NCBI GenBank assembly: GCA_003667245.1
Contig: RCNN01000053.1
Location: 20,038-84,037, forward strand
DNA from: Heterostelium multicystogenum
Taxonomy: Eukaryota; Evosea; Eumycetozoa; Acytosteliales; Acytosteliaceae
Length of the DNA stretch: 64,000 bases
Reading direction: 5' to 3'
The position numbers and the translations under genes are program-made. The notes under the pieces are model-generated. The model was given only the letters and a program-made list of their open reading frames with translations, was not told the origin of the DNA and searched no databases. Within the stretch, counting starts at the first letter, position 1, and each line of letters begins with the position of its first letter. Below, piece after piece: positions 1-8,689 of this stretch.

Positions 1-1982
1 GCGCATTGGCGAGACCAGCCTGCTGGACGGTGCACCCTTGGGTGCGTTGTTACTGGGGGCGGCCTTGCTGTTCAGTTTCGACCAGTTGCGCAAGGCGCCG
101 GTGGAGCACGCGGCGCAATGGGAGCGTCGAGGCTTGCCGGTATTGGCCAGTGTGGGCCTGGGCTTCTTGTACCTGCTCGCACCGTTGCTGCTGTGGACCC
201 AGGGCACGGCCATCAGTTGGGCGCTTGCCGGTCTTGCGACCTTGCTGGTGGGCCTGCGCATCGGCTCGCGTACGTTCCTCTTCACCGCGTTTGCCGTGCA
301 ACTGCTGGGTGGCGCGCTGTTCCTGCTGCGCCTGCAAGCGGGGGCTGATTCAGGCGCGGTGTTCAGTGCGGGCTGGAGCGGCTTGCTCACCGCATCGCTG
401 ATTGGCCTGGCATTGATCGGCGGCATGCTGCTGGCCGCGCGGGACACCATGGTGCGCAGCGATATGCGGTTGTTGCGTGGCCTGTCGGTGGTGTTGCTCG
501 CCGGGTTGGTGCTGATCAACCTGGCGGTGCTGTTTGTGCTGCCGTGGGAGACCGCCAGCGGCGTGTGGGCGGCCAGTGGTTTGTTGATCATCTGGCTGAG
601 CCTGTACCTGCAAACAGCGCGTCAGTTTTGTCTTCGGGTTGTTGCTGCAAGTGATCGGCGGCGCTTCGTTCCTGATCGCGGTGCCGGACCTGCTCGGGCC
701 GCTGACCAGCGAGGGTTTGCGTCCTTTGGGCCATAGCGGTTTCTGGACGCCAATGGTGCTCGGGCTGGCGGCGCTGGTCGGTGCCTGGCGCTTGCAGCGC
801 AGGCCTCATGCGCCGGTGTTCGAGGCGTTGAGTTTGCAGCGGCTGTCCGACGTGCTGCTGGTGTGGGGTGCGGGTTGGTGGACGCTGGCGTTGGTCAGCG
901 AAGTGCTGCGTTTTGCACCGTCGATGCTGCAAGGCACCTGGCTGTTGGCGGTAGCGGCGGTGAGTGTGGCGATCTGGGCGGTATTGGCCCTGAGGCTGCA
1001 ATGGGCGTCGCTGGGCTTGCTGTGCACGCTGTTGATGCCGGCGGTGGGCGTGGTGTTGCTGGGCGCGTGGGGCTCGCGTTATCACCCGGCGGCGAACTTC
1101 GCCTGGCTGGCCTGGGCGGCGGTGTTTGCGGTGCACTTCGTGTCGCTGCGACGCCTGGCTTCGGTCATTCCGGAGAAAGCCCTGAGCGCCGCGCATGTGC
1201 TTGGTTGCTGGCTGCTGATCGGCGTGTTGGCGCTGGAGCTGCGCTACGGCCTGTTGCTGCTGTCCGAGGAATACAACGCCTGGCGCTGGCTGGGCTGGGC
1301 GATCCTGCCGAGCCTATACCTGGTGCTGGCCGCCGCGCCACGCAGTTGGCCGTGGCCGGTGTCGGCGCACCCACGCGAGTACCGGTTGTATGCCGCGTTG
1401 CCGCTGGCGGTGTTGATGCTTGGCTGGTTCTGGCTGGCGAATATCTTCAGCGACGGCACCGCCGAGCCGCTGCCGTATGTGCCGCTGCTCAACCCGCTGG
1501 ATATTGGATTGCTATTCGCGCTGCTGGGTGTGTACCTGTGGTCCCGCAGTGCCGCACCGCAACGCGGGCCGCGCGCCGAACTGGTCGCCCAGGCGGTCGC
1601 CGGTGTCTCGTTGTTCGCCTTCTTCACTGCGCTGGTGATGCGCACGGCTCATCACTGGGGTGGCGTGCCGTTCCATCTGGATGCGTTGCTGGAGTCGATG
1701 CTGGTGCAGGCCGGGCTGTCGATCGTGTGGACCCTGATTGCCCTGAGCCTGATGATCGGCGGCCATCTGCGTCACCGGCGTGAGGTGTGGCTGATCGGTG
1801 CGGCATTGATTGCCGTTGTGGTGGCCAAATTGTTCTTCGTCGAATTGAGCAACCGCGGCGGGCTGGCGCGGATCGTATCGTTTATCGGTGTGGGCGGGCT
1901 GTTGCTGGTGGTGGGCTATTTCGCCCCGCTGCCCCCCAAGCGCCCCGAGCCGGTAGTTGAAACTGAAGGAGTGGCCTCTTGA
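1..1982 (+). CDS. DUF2339 family multi-pass membrane protein, 5' end missing, one frameshift
   Basis: The frame is open from the left edge, so the start lies outside the window. The product is almost wholly hydrophobic: many Leu/Ala/Gly/Trp-rich helices separated by short Arg-containing loops, as in the large DUF2339 membrane proteins, whose function is unknown. The first part reads in frame 2 to about base 620 and the rest in frame 3 from about base 640. A single extra base near 610-650 joins them and the membrane pattern continues unbroken across the join. The stop overlaps the start of the DUF3999 gene (ATG at 1979), so the two are probably co-transcribed. The family call is by overall pattern and by its usual DUF3999 partner. 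Confidence 0.75.
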
Positions 1983-3337
1983 TGGGCAAGCTGAGTGTGG
2001 CGCTGTTGGGGTTGTGCACGACGTTATCGGCCTGGGCCCAGGAGACGCCCGCCGATTTCACCACGCGTGTGCCGCTGACGGTCAGTGGAGAAGGCCCGTG
2101 GTACCGCCTGGAACTGCCGCTGGCGGTGCAATTGAGCGCCCGTCAGGCCGACCTGGGTGATGTGCGGGTGTTCAACGCCGCTGGCGAGCCCCAGGCTTAC
2201 GCACTGGCGCGGCATTCGGCGCAAAGCACCGAAAGCCGCAGCCTGTCCAACGTGAAGTGGTTCCCGTTGTATGCTGCGGCTGACTCCTCCGAAGCCGTGC
2301 CCAGCGTGCGTGTGCAATCCACGTCCACCGGCACGCTGGTGCAAGTGCAGCCGCCGAGCCAACTGGAGGCCGGCGAAGAAGTGCTGCGCGGCTGGCTGCT
2401 CGATGCGAGTGCGATCAAGGCCCCGTTGCAGCAACTGATCCTCGACTGGACCAGCGAGCGCGACGGCTTCCAGCGTTTCAGCATCGAAGCCAGCGACGAC
2501 TTGCAGCACTGGCGCGCCTGGGGCGAAGGGCAGGTGGCGCGGTTGTCGTTCGCCGATGAGCGCGTCGAGCAGCATGAAGTGAGTTTGCCGGGGCAGTCGG
2601 CGCGGTATCTGCGTCTGCTGTGGAAAGGCCAGGCGGCACCGGCGCTGACGTCGGCGCAGTTGGAGAGTGTCAGCGCCCACAGCCTGCCGTTGCCGCTGGT
2701 GTGGTCGCAGCCGTTGTCGGGCAGCCGGCTCAAGGCCGGGGAATACAGCTGGCAGTTGCCCAACGCACTGAACGTCGAACGCTTGCGAATCGACTTGAGC
2801 CAACCCAACAGCCTGGCGCCGGTCACCTTGTCGGGCCGCCGGGAAACTAATCAGGCCTGGCAACCCATGAGCAGCGGTTTGCTCTACCGGTTGACGCAAA
2901 ATGGCCAGGACGTTTTACAGAACGAACTGCAGTTGCCGGGCCAGGCTGTTGCGCAGCTCAAGCTCGACGTGGACGAACGTGGCGGTGGCCTGGGCGTGGA
3001 GGCGCCGACCTTGAGCTTTGCGGTGCGGGCCACGCAGTTGGTGTTCCTGGCGCGGGGCGAGCCACCGTTCACCCTTGTGCTCGGCAATCCGTCGGTGAAA
3101 GGCGCGAACTTGCCGCTGTCGACCCTGATTCCGGACTACAGCGCCGAACGTCTCGCGGGGCTTGGGCAGGCCAAGGTGGCGGGCGAGGCGGTGGTCACAT
3201 CGGCTGCGGTCGCGGCCCCGGTTGATGCCGGGCCGAACTGGAAAAAACTCGGTCTTTGGGCCGTGCTGCTGCTCGGTGTGGCGGCCCTGGGCGCCATGGC
3301 CTACAGTTTGCTGCGCAAGCCACCGGTGGCACGTTAA
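1979..3337 (+). CDS. DUF3999 domain-containing exported protein
   Basis: 452 residues, intact. It has an N-terminal signal peptide of about 20 residues (cleavage after AWA), a long periplasmic beta-rich region, and a single C-terminal membrane helix at about residues 425-445 followed by a short basic tail. This is the DUF3999 layout, a family commonly encoded directly after a DUF2339 membrane protein, as here with a 4-base overlap. The pairing suggests the two act together at the inner membrane or in the periplasm, but no reaction is known. Start chosen at the first ATG of the overlap; a second ATG-like choice is not needed. Confidence 0.8.
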   Translation: MMGKLSVALLGLCTTLSAWAQETPADFTTRVPLTVSGEGPWYRLELPLAVQLSARQADLGDVRVFNAAGEPQAYALARHSAQSTESRSLSNVKWFPLYAAADSSEAVPSVRVQSTSTGTLVQVQPPSQLEAGEEVLRGWLLDASAIKAPLQQLILDWTSERDGFQRFSIEASDDLQHWRAWGEGQVARLSFADERVEQHEVSLPGQSARYLRLLWKGQAAPALTSAQLESVSAHSLPLPLVWSQPLSGSRLKAGEYSWQLPNALNVERLRIDLSQPNSLAPVTLSGRRETNQAWQPMSSGLLYRLTQNGQDVLQNELQLPGQAVAQLKLDVDERGGGLGVEAPTLSFAVRATQLVFLARGEPPFTLVLGNPSVKGANLPLSTLIPDYSAERLAGLGQAKVAGEAVVTSAAVAAPVDAGPNWKKLGLWAVLLLGVAALGAMAYSLLRKPPVAR

Positions 3338-3444
3338 ATAAAGTCCATGAACTCTATTGGGTTTAAATCCTCTGATAGGAGGAAATACGCCCCGACTCGC
3401 GTTAAACTGCGCGGGTTTTTAGCCCCCCATTTCCGGAGCCTTCC

Positions 3445-4455
3445 ATGTCCCGCGTTACCCTGAGTCGCTATTTGATCGAGCAGACCCGCAGCAACAACAC
3501 GCCTGCCGATCTGCGCTTCCTTATCGAAGTGGTGGCGCGTGCTTGCAAGGAAATCAGCCACGCCGTGTCCAAAGGCGCGCTGGGTGGTGTCCTGGGCAGC
3601 ATGGGCACTGAAAACGTACAAGGCGAAGTGCAGAAGAAGCTTGACGTGATCTCCAACGAAATCCTGCTCGAAGCCAACGAGTGGGGCGGTCACCTGGCCG
3701 GCATGGCGTCCGAAGAAATGGACAATGCCTACCAGATCCCGGGCAAATACCCGAAAGGCGCGTACCTGCTGGTATTCGACCCACTGGACGGTTCGTCGAA
3801 CATCGACATCAACGCGCCAGTCGGCACCATCTTCTCGGTACTGCGTTGCCCGAACGAATACCTGAGCCAGAACGAAGCCCTGAACGAAAAGGCCTTCCTG
3901 CAGCCGGGCACCGAGCAGGTAGCTGCCGGTTACGCGATCTACGGCCCACAGACCATGCTGGTGCTGACCCTGGGCGACGGCGTCAAGGGCTTCACCCTGG
4001 ACCGCGAAATGGGCAGCTTCGTGCTCACCCATGAAGACATCACCATTCCTGCGTCCACCCAGGAATTTGCAATCAACATGTCCAACCAGCGTCACTGGGA
4101 AGAGCCGGTTACCCGCTATGTAGGCGAGTTGATGGCCGGCGAAGAAGGCCCGCTGAAGAAGAACTTCAACATGCGCTGGGTGGCTGCGATGGTTGCCGAC
4201 GTGCACCGCATCCTGACCCGTGGTGGCCTGTTCATGTACCCACGCGACAGCCGCGAGCCGTCCAAGCCGGGCAAGCTGCGCCTGATGTACGAAGCCAACC
4301 CGATGTCGTTCCTGGTTGAGCAGGCGGGCGGTGCGTCCACCGACGGCCACCAGCGCATCCTCGACATCCAGCCTGAAGGCCTGCACCAGCGCGTGGCGGT
4401 GTTCCTGGGTTCGAAGGAAGAAGTTGAGCGTGTGACCGGCTACCACAAGGCGTAA
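3445..4455 (+). CDS. fbp: Fructose-1,6-bisphosphatase class I
   Basis: 336 residues, intact, the usual size for class I FBPase. It hydrolyses fructose 1,6-bisphosphate to fructose 6-phosphate in gluconeogenesis, in the cytoplasm. Residues 112-119 read DPLDGSSN, the metal-binding signature, and LMYEANPM at about 280-287 holds the conserved Glu of the active site, followed by VEQAGG. It is a monocistronic-looking gene: a 107-base gap upstream with a ribosome-binding GGAG before the ATG, and a strong terminator just downstream. Pseudomonads without phosphofructokinase depend on this enzyme when growing on organic and amino acids, which fits the neighbouring histidine pathway. Confidence 0.97.
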   Translation: MSRVTLSRYLIEQTRSNNTPADLRFLIEVVARACKEISHAVSKGALGGVLGSMGTENVQGEVQKKLDVISNEILLEANEWGGHLAGMASEEMDNAYQIPGKYPKGAYLLVFDPLDGSSNIDINAPVGTIFSVLRCPNEYLSQNEALNEKAFLQPGTEQVAAGYAIYGPQTMLVLTLGDGVKGFTLDREMGSFVLTHEDITIPASTQEFAINMSNQRHWEEPVTRYVGELMAGEEGPLKKNFNMRWVAAMVADVHRILTRGGLFMYPRDSREPSKPGKLRLMYEANPMSFLVEQAGGASTDGHQRILDIQPEGLHQRVAVFLGSKEEVERVTGYHKA

Positions 4456-4470
4456 GTCCTTGCGGTAAGC

Positions 4471-4510
4471 AAAAGCCCCGAAACGTTTCAGCGTTTTCGG
4501 GGCTTTTTTG
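4471..4510 (+). terminator. Rho-independent terminator after fbp
   Basis: The palindrome AAAAGCCCCGAAA...TTTTCGGGGCTTTTTT forms a GC-rich stem with a short loop and ends in a T run, 15 bases after the fbp stop. Confidence 0.9.
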
Positions 4511-4598
4511 TTTTCGCTCGTCGGGAACCAGACACCTCTTTTCCCTTCTAAGCTTCTGGCAGACCCCCAAGCTGCTTCGTCTCTCCAGGAGTTTTTCC

Positions 4599-4854
4599 AT
4601 GTCGTTACGCCGTCTCGCCCTGTTGTCGTTTTGCGTGCTTCTGGCCGCTTGCAGCAAGGTCACTCAAGAAAATTACGCAAAACTGTCGGCCGGCATGCCA
4701 AAGGCCGAGGTGGAGTCGTTGTTGGGCAAGCCGACTGATTGTTCTGGCGCGCTGGGTATGTCCAGTTGCACCTGGGGCGATAAAAACAGCTTTATCAGCG
4801 TGCAATATGCCGGTGACAAAGTACTGATTTTTTTCCGGGCAAGGCCTGAAGTAA
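4599..4854 (+). CDS. Small SmpA/DUF3862-like lipoprotein, frameshifted near its 3' end
   Basis: A short exported protein with a lipobox LAAC at residues 15-18, so it is predicted to be lipidated at Cys18. The mature part (KLSAGMPKAEVESLLGKP...) resembles the SmpA/BamE-like fold of DUF3862 lipoproteins. A run of seven T at about 4828-4835 is one base too long. Removing one T gives ...VLIFSGQGLK and a stop at 4852-4854, making about 84 residues. As sequenced, the frame instead runs into the lipocalin gene and creates a false 285-residue fusion. Function unknown; upstream is the fbp terminator, downstream the lipocalin. Confidence 0.8.
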
Positions 4855-4886
4855 ACCGGGGCGAAAGCCTGCGGGAGAAAAACAAC

Positions 4887-5456
4887 ATGATGCGTTTCGT
4901 TCTATACCTCTGCGCCAGCCTGTTTTTGGCGGGCTGCGCCAGCCATTCTGGCGATGATCTGCAACCCAAGACTGTTGGCAGCGTCAACCTCAAGCGTTAC
5001 CAGGGCACCTGGTATGAGTTGGCCCGTTTGCCGATGTACTTCCAGCGCAATTGTGCGCAGTCCGAAGCCCGCTACACGCTGTTGCCCGATGGCAACATGT
5101 CGGTGTTCAACCGCTGCCTGACCCCTGAGTGGAAGTGGCAGGAAGCCAAGGGCACCGCAACGCCGCAGGTCGCCGGCAAGACCGACAAACTGTGGGTCGA
5201 ATTCAATAACTGGTTCACCTCGCTGTTGCCGGGCGTGGCCAAGGGCGATTACTGGGTGCTGTACGTCAGCGATGACTACAAGACCGCCATTGTCGGCAGC
5301 CCGAGCCGGCGCTACATGTGGTTGCTGTCGCGCACGCCGACGGTCAGCGCCGACACCCGCGAAGACCTGCTGAGCAGGGCGCGGCAGCAGGGGTATGACA
5401 CCACACGTTTGATCTGGCGTACGTCGGACAAGCAGATGGCGAAGACCTCGCAGTAA
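4887..5456 (+). CDS. blc: Outer-membrane lipocalin lipoprotein (Blc)
   Basis: 189-190 residues starting at ATG 4887 (ATG 4890 is the alternative). Lipobox LAGC at residues 14-17 predicts lipidation at Cys17. The lipocalin signature GTWYEL is at about 40-45, followed by the bacterial-lipocalin pattern LPMYFQ and a Cys pair. Bacterial Blc proteins bind fatty acids or lysophospholipids at the outer membrane. The start is set by the lipobox spacing: the longer frame that begins in the preceding lipoprotein would bury this signal peptide inside a chimera. It probably shares a transcript with that lipoprotein, 32 bases away. Confidence 0.88.
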   Translation: MMRFVLYLCASLFLAGCASHSGDDLQPKTVGSVNLKRYQGTWYELARLPMYFQRNCAQSEARYTLLPDGNMSVFNRCLTPEWKWQEAKGTATPQVAGKTDKLWVEFNNWFTSLLPGVAKGDYWVLYVSDDYKTAIVGSPSRRYMWLLSRTPTVSADTREDLLSRARQQGYDTTRLIWRTSDKQMAKTSQ

Positions 5457-5476
5457 TACGAAACAGCGCCAATCCA

Positions 5477-5570
5477 ATGTGGGAGCGGGCTTGCTCGCGA
5501 AGGCGGTGTGACAGTCACCAGATGTATTGACTGACCCACTGCTTTCGCGAGCAAGCCCGCTCCCACATTT
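5477..5570. repeat. REP doublet (REPIN-like), copy 1
   Basis: Two inverted copies of a TGTGGGAGCGGGCTTGCTCG core face each other across about 45 bases. It lies between the converging blc and hutF genes. Such elements are abundant in intergenic regions of fluorescent pseudomonads. Confidence 0.85.
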
Positions 5571-5585
5571 GTTATGTGTCGTCTG

Positions 5586-6950
5586 TCAGCCCAGCAAATC
5601 CCGCAAGACCTGGGTAAACGCCCGGCTGCTGTCTTCTTCGGCGGCGTGATGCCCGTCGCGAATCACCCACTGGCCGTTGACCAGCACGTCGCGCACCTGG
5701 CGATCACCACCGGCAAACAACCAGCGATTGAGGATCCCGTCTTCGTTCGCTGTCGCCAGGTACGGATCGTTGCCGTCCAGCACCAGCCAGTCCGCACGCT
5801 TGCCAACTTCCAGGCGCCCAATCGGCTGCCCCAATGCTTCGGCACCGCCGTCCAGCGCGGCATCGAACAGCGTACGCCCAACCATCGGCTGATCGCTGCG
5901 ATACAGCCGGTTGCGCCGCTGGTCCCGCAGCCGCTGCCCATATTCCAGCCAGCGCAATTCTTCCACCACGCTCAGTGATACATGGCTGTCGGAACCAATC
6001 CCCATGCGCCCGCCCTGGGCCAGGAAGTCCACCGCCGGGAAAATCCCGTCGCCCAGGTTGGCTTCAGTGGTCAGGCACAACCCGGCAATCGCCCGGCTCC
6101 TGGCCATCAACGTCACTTCTTCCGGATTGGCGTGGGTGGCGTGCACCAGGCACCAGCGCTGATCCACATCAACATGGTCATACAACCATTGCAGCGGGCG
6201 CTGGCCGCTCCAGGCCAGGCAGTCGTCGACTTCCTTCTGCTGCTCGGCGATGTGGATATGCACCGGGTACGCCTTGTCGCTGGCGGCCAGCACTTCGCTG
6301 ATCTGTTGCGGTGTGACGGCGCGCAGCGAGTGGAAACACAGGCCCAGCCGTTGTGCCGGTTGCGCGGCCAGAATCGGTTGCAGGCGTGATTGCAGGCTCA
6401 GGTAATTTTCGGTGCTGTTGATAAAGCGGCGCTGGCCTTCATTGGGTGCCTGGCCGCCGAAACCGGAGTGGCTGTAGAGCACCGGCAACAACGTCAGGCC
6501 GATACCGCTGCTGGCGGCGGCCTGGCTGATTTGCCGCGACAGCTCCGCAGGGTCGGCATAGGGCTGGCCGCTGACGTCGTGGTGCACGTAGTGAAATTCG
6601 GCCACCGAGGTGTAGCCGGCCTTGAGCATTTCGATATACAACTGGCGCGCGATGACCTGCAACTGGTCGGGGCGGATCTTGCCGACCATCCGATACATCA
6701 GGTCGCGCCAGGTCCAGAAACTGTCATTCGGGTTGCCGGCCACTTCCGCCAGCCCGGCCATCGCGCGCTGGAAAGCGTGGGAATGCAGGTTCGGCATGCC
6801 CGCCAGCACGGGGCCCCTGAGCCGTTCGGCACCGTCTGCACTGGCGTTGGGCTCAACTTTGGTCAGCAGGCCATCGGCGCTGACTTCAAGACGTACATCG
6901 TTGGCCCATCCATTAGGCAGCAGCGCGCGTTCGGCAAAGAAAGCGGACAT
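5586..6950 (-). CDS. hutF: Formimidoylglutamate deiminase HutF
   Basis: 454 residues, intact. It converts N-formimino-L-glutamate to N-formyl-L-glutamate and ammonia, the step before HutG in the five-step histidine pathway used by pseudomonads. It is an amidohydrolase-fold metalloenzyme: HSH at residues 56-58 is the metal-binding HxH, VHATH lies near the middle, and GSDSHVSLS carries the metal-binding Asp toward the C-terminus. It is transcribed divergently from hutC, with a HutC-type operator between them, so it is probably induced with the rest of the locus. Confidence 0.95.
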   Translation of the reverse strand: MSAFFAERALLPNGWANDVRLEVSADGLLTKVEPNASADGAERLRGPVLAGMPNLHSHAFQRAMAGLAEVAGNPNDSFWTWRDLMYRMVGKIRPDQLQVIARQLYIEMLKAGYTSVAEFHYVHHDVSGQPYADPAELSRQISQAAASSGIGLTLLPVLYSHSGFGGQAPNEGQRRFINSTENYLSLQSRLQPILAAQPAQRLGLCFHSLRAVTPQQISEVLAASDKAYPVHIHIAEQQKEVDDCLAWSGQRPLQWLYDHVDVDQRWCLVHATHANPEEVTLMARSRAIAGLCLTTEANLGDGIFPAVDFLAQGGRMGIGSDSHVSLSVVEELRWLEYGQRLRDQRRNRLYRSDQPMVGRTLFDAALDGGAEALGQPIGRLEVGKRADWLVLDGNDPYLATANEDGILNRWLFAGGDRQVRDVLVNGQWVIRDGHHAAEEDSSRAFTQVLRDLLG

Positions 6951-6979
6951 GATTCAGGCACCCCGGTCGTGTGTTTATT

Positions 6980-6995
6980 TGTATATACATATACA
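6980..6995. promoter_or_regulatory. HutC-type operator between hutF and hutC
   Basis: The sequence TGTATATACATATACA contains TGTA-N2-TACA (6980-6989) and an overlapping second half-site. TGTA-N2-TACA is the HutC recognition pattern described in P. fluorescens. Placed between the divergent starts of hutF and hutC, it could repress both and make hutC self-regulated. Assignment is by motif and position. Confidence 0.7.
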
Positions 6996-7058
6996 GACGT
7001 TTGCCTGCTCGGTAAACTCCGGCAAGCTATGCTTCTTTTTCACCTACAAGGATTTCCT

Positions 7059-7808
7059 GTGTCGACTCCGCCCGCCAAGTCTCCACTGGCTGCCCACATG
7101 GACGAAAGTCCGGCGCCCTTGTATGCCCGCGTCAAACAGATGATCAGCCAGCAGATTCTCAACGGCAACTGGCCGCCGCATTATCGCGTGCCTTCGGAAA
7201 GCGAACTGGTCAACCAGTTGGGCTTCAGCCGCATGACCATCAACCGCGCCCTGCGCGAGTTGACTGCCGAAGGCCTGCTGGTACGCATGCAAGGTGTGGG
7301 CACCTTTGTCGCCGAGCCCAAGAGCCAGTCGGCGCTGTTTGAAGTGCACAACATTGCCGATGAGATCGCCTCCCGCGGTCATCGCCATACGTGCAAGGTC
7401 ATTACCCTCGGGGAAGAAGCCGCCGGTTCCGAGCGCGCCGTCGCGCTGGAAATGCGCGAAGGCGGGCGGGTGTTCCACTCGTTGATCGTGCACTACGAAA
7501 ACGACATTCCGGTGCAAATCGAAGACCGTTTCGTCAACGCCCTGGTAGCACCGGAATACCTGCAGCAGGATTTCACCCAGCAAACGCCCTATGCCTACCT
7601 CAACCAGGTGGCGCCGCTGACCGAAGGCGAGCACGTGGTCGAGGCGATCCTGGCCGACGCCGACGAATGCAAGCTGCTGCAAATCGAAACCAGCGAGCCA
7701 TGCCTGCTGATTCGCCGCCGCACCTGGTCTGGCCGCCAGCCGGTCACGGCCGCACGTTTGATCCACCCCGGTTCCCGTCATAGCCTGGAAGGACGTTTCA
7801 GTAAATGA
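7059..7808 (+). CDS. hutC: Histidine utilisation repressor HutC (GntR family)
   Basis: 249 residues from a GTG start. It has a GntR-type winged helix-turn-helix at about residues 20-85 (VPSESELVNQLGFSRMTINRAL) and a UTRA ligand-binding domain in the C-terminal half. HutC represses the hut genes and is released by urocanate. The GTG was chosen because AAGGA lies 6 bases upstream and the family begins just there; the open frame extends far upstream only as a shadow of hutF. Its stop overlaps the hutD ATG by 4 bases (ATGA), so the two are translationally coupled. The TGTA-N2-TACA operator sits about 65 bases upstream. Confidence 0.95.
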   Translation: MSTPPAKSPLAAHMDESPAPLYARVKQMISQQILNGNWPPHYRVPSESELVNQLGFSRMTINRALRELTAEGLLVRMQGVGTFVAEPKSQSALFEVHNIADEIASRGHRHTCKVITLGEEAAGSERAVALEMREGGRVFHSLIVHYENDIPVQIEDRFVNALVAPEYLQQDFTQQTPYAYLNQVAPLTEGEHVVEAILADADECKLLQIETSEPCLLIRRRTWSGRQPVTAARLIHPGSRHSLEGRFSK

Positions 7809-8365
7809 GTTCGATGAAAGTCTGGCGCGCTACCGATTACATTCGCATGCCGTGGAAAAACGGCGGCGGCAGCACTGAAGAAATCACCCGTGACGCGGGG
7901 GAGGGCCTGGACGGTTTCGGCTGGCGCCTGTCGATTGCCGATATCGCCGAGTCGGGCGGGTTCTCCACCTTTGCCGGGTACCAGCGCATTATCACCGTGC
8001 TGCAAGGCTCGGGCATGGTGCTGACGGTGGATGGCGAGGAACAACTCGGGTTGTTACCGCTGCAGCCATTCCCGTTCAAGGGTGACAGCCAGGTGTCCTG
8101 CCGCTTGATCGGCGGGCCGATCCGCGATTTCAACCTCATCTATTCGCCGCAGCGCTATCAAGCGCGGTTGCAATGGATGGACGGCACGCAGCGTTTCTTC
8201 AGTGCCGCGCACACCGTGCTGGTGTTCAGCGTGGCCGATGAAGTGAAGGTGCTCGGTGAGCGGCTGAACCGTCACGACTGCCTGCAACTGGACGGTAACA
8301 CCGGCCTGCTGAACGTCAGCGTGACTGGCCGTTGCTGCGTTATCGAATTGACTGCCGCCGCCTGA
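7805..8365 (+). CDS. hutD: HutD family protein
   Basis: 186 residues, intact. HutD is a cupin-fold protein encoded next to hutC in pseudomonads. It is thought to limit expression of the hut genes, and its biochemical role is not settled. Recognisable features are the N-terminal RMPWKNGGG motif and the GGPIRDFN stretch in the middle. It overlaps hutC by 4 bases and is followed by the long control region before hutU. Confidence 0.92.
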   Translation: MSSMKVWRATDYIRMPWKNGGGSTEEITRDAGEGLDGFGWRLSIADIAESGGFSTFAGYQRIITVLQGSGMVLTVDGEEQLGLLPLQPFPFKGDSQVSCRLIGGPIRDFNLIYSPQRYQARLQWMDGTQRFFSAAHTVLVFSVADEVKVLGERLNRHDCLQLDGNTGLLNVSVTGRCCVIELTAAA

Positions 8366-8510
8366 ACAGGTGGGGGTTTCTTCCCCACATTTTGTTTCCC
8401 TCTTCCCGCACCAACTTGTTACCGAACGCCCCAGCATGGCGCAAAGCCCTGCCTCGATGACAAGTCTCCCGCACTGTAAAAATCCCCCGTAAGAAAATTC
8501 ATCATGCTGC

Positions 8511-8533
8511 GAAGCCTTGTTTTCCAAGGCTTC
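8511..8533. promoter_or_regulatory. 9-bp inverted repeat, candidate activator site
   Basis: GAAGCCTTG and its exact complement CAAGGCTTC are separated by 5 bases, ending about 40 bases upstream of the sigma-54 element. Position and symmetry suggest an activator-binding site or an RNA hairpin; there is no T run for a terminator. Confidence 0.35.
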
Positions 8534-8574
8534 CACCCTCGTCCCGGAAAAATCTTCAAACCTTGCGCGCAAAG

Positions 8575-8591
8575 TTGGCCGCTTGATTGCA
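8575..8591 (+). promoter_or_regulatory. Sigma-54 (-24/-12) promoter of hutU
   Basis: TTGGCCGCTTGATTGCA has the invariant GG (8577-8578) and GC (8589-8590) separated by exactly 10 bases, with TTGG and TTGCA flanks close to the RpoN consensus. It lies about 100 bases before the hutU start, and hut transcription in pseudomonads is known to use RpoN with CbrB. Confidence 0.7.
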
Positions 8592-8595
8592 TATG

Positions 8596-8609
8596 CTTGT
8601 ATGTACAAG
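8596..8609. promoter_or_regulatory. HutC-type operator of hutU
   Basis: CTTGTATGTACAAG contains TGTA-N2-TACA with two more symmetric bases on each side. It begins 5 bases after the -12 element, so bound HutC would cover the transcription start and block RNA polymerase. Confidence 0.7.
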
Positions 8610-8689
8610 TAAAGATGTGTGCGTAAGAGTCCATGAACATCCTCTTCGCACCCATCAATGTTCGCGCATTGATCGTTGAGGATTTTTTT

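Larger units (their letters stand above)
8366..8689 (+). promoter_or_regulatory. Intergenic control region upstream of hutU
   Basis: 324 bases without a gene. In order it holds a TGTTAC hexamer (8417-8422), which resembles a CbrB half-site; a 9-bp inverted repeat (8511-8533); a sigma-54 element (8575-8591); a HutC-type operator (8596-8609); and GAGGA (8678-8682), 7 bases before the hutU GTG. This matches the known logic of hut control: activation through CbrB and sigma-54, repression through HutC. Confidence 0.65.

Noticed and set aside
6390..7808. A 472-residue plus-strand frame covering hutC and the antisense of hutF
   Set aside because: The part before 7059 is a shadow of hutF and crosses the operator; HutC itself begins at GTG 7059 with a ribosome-binding site.
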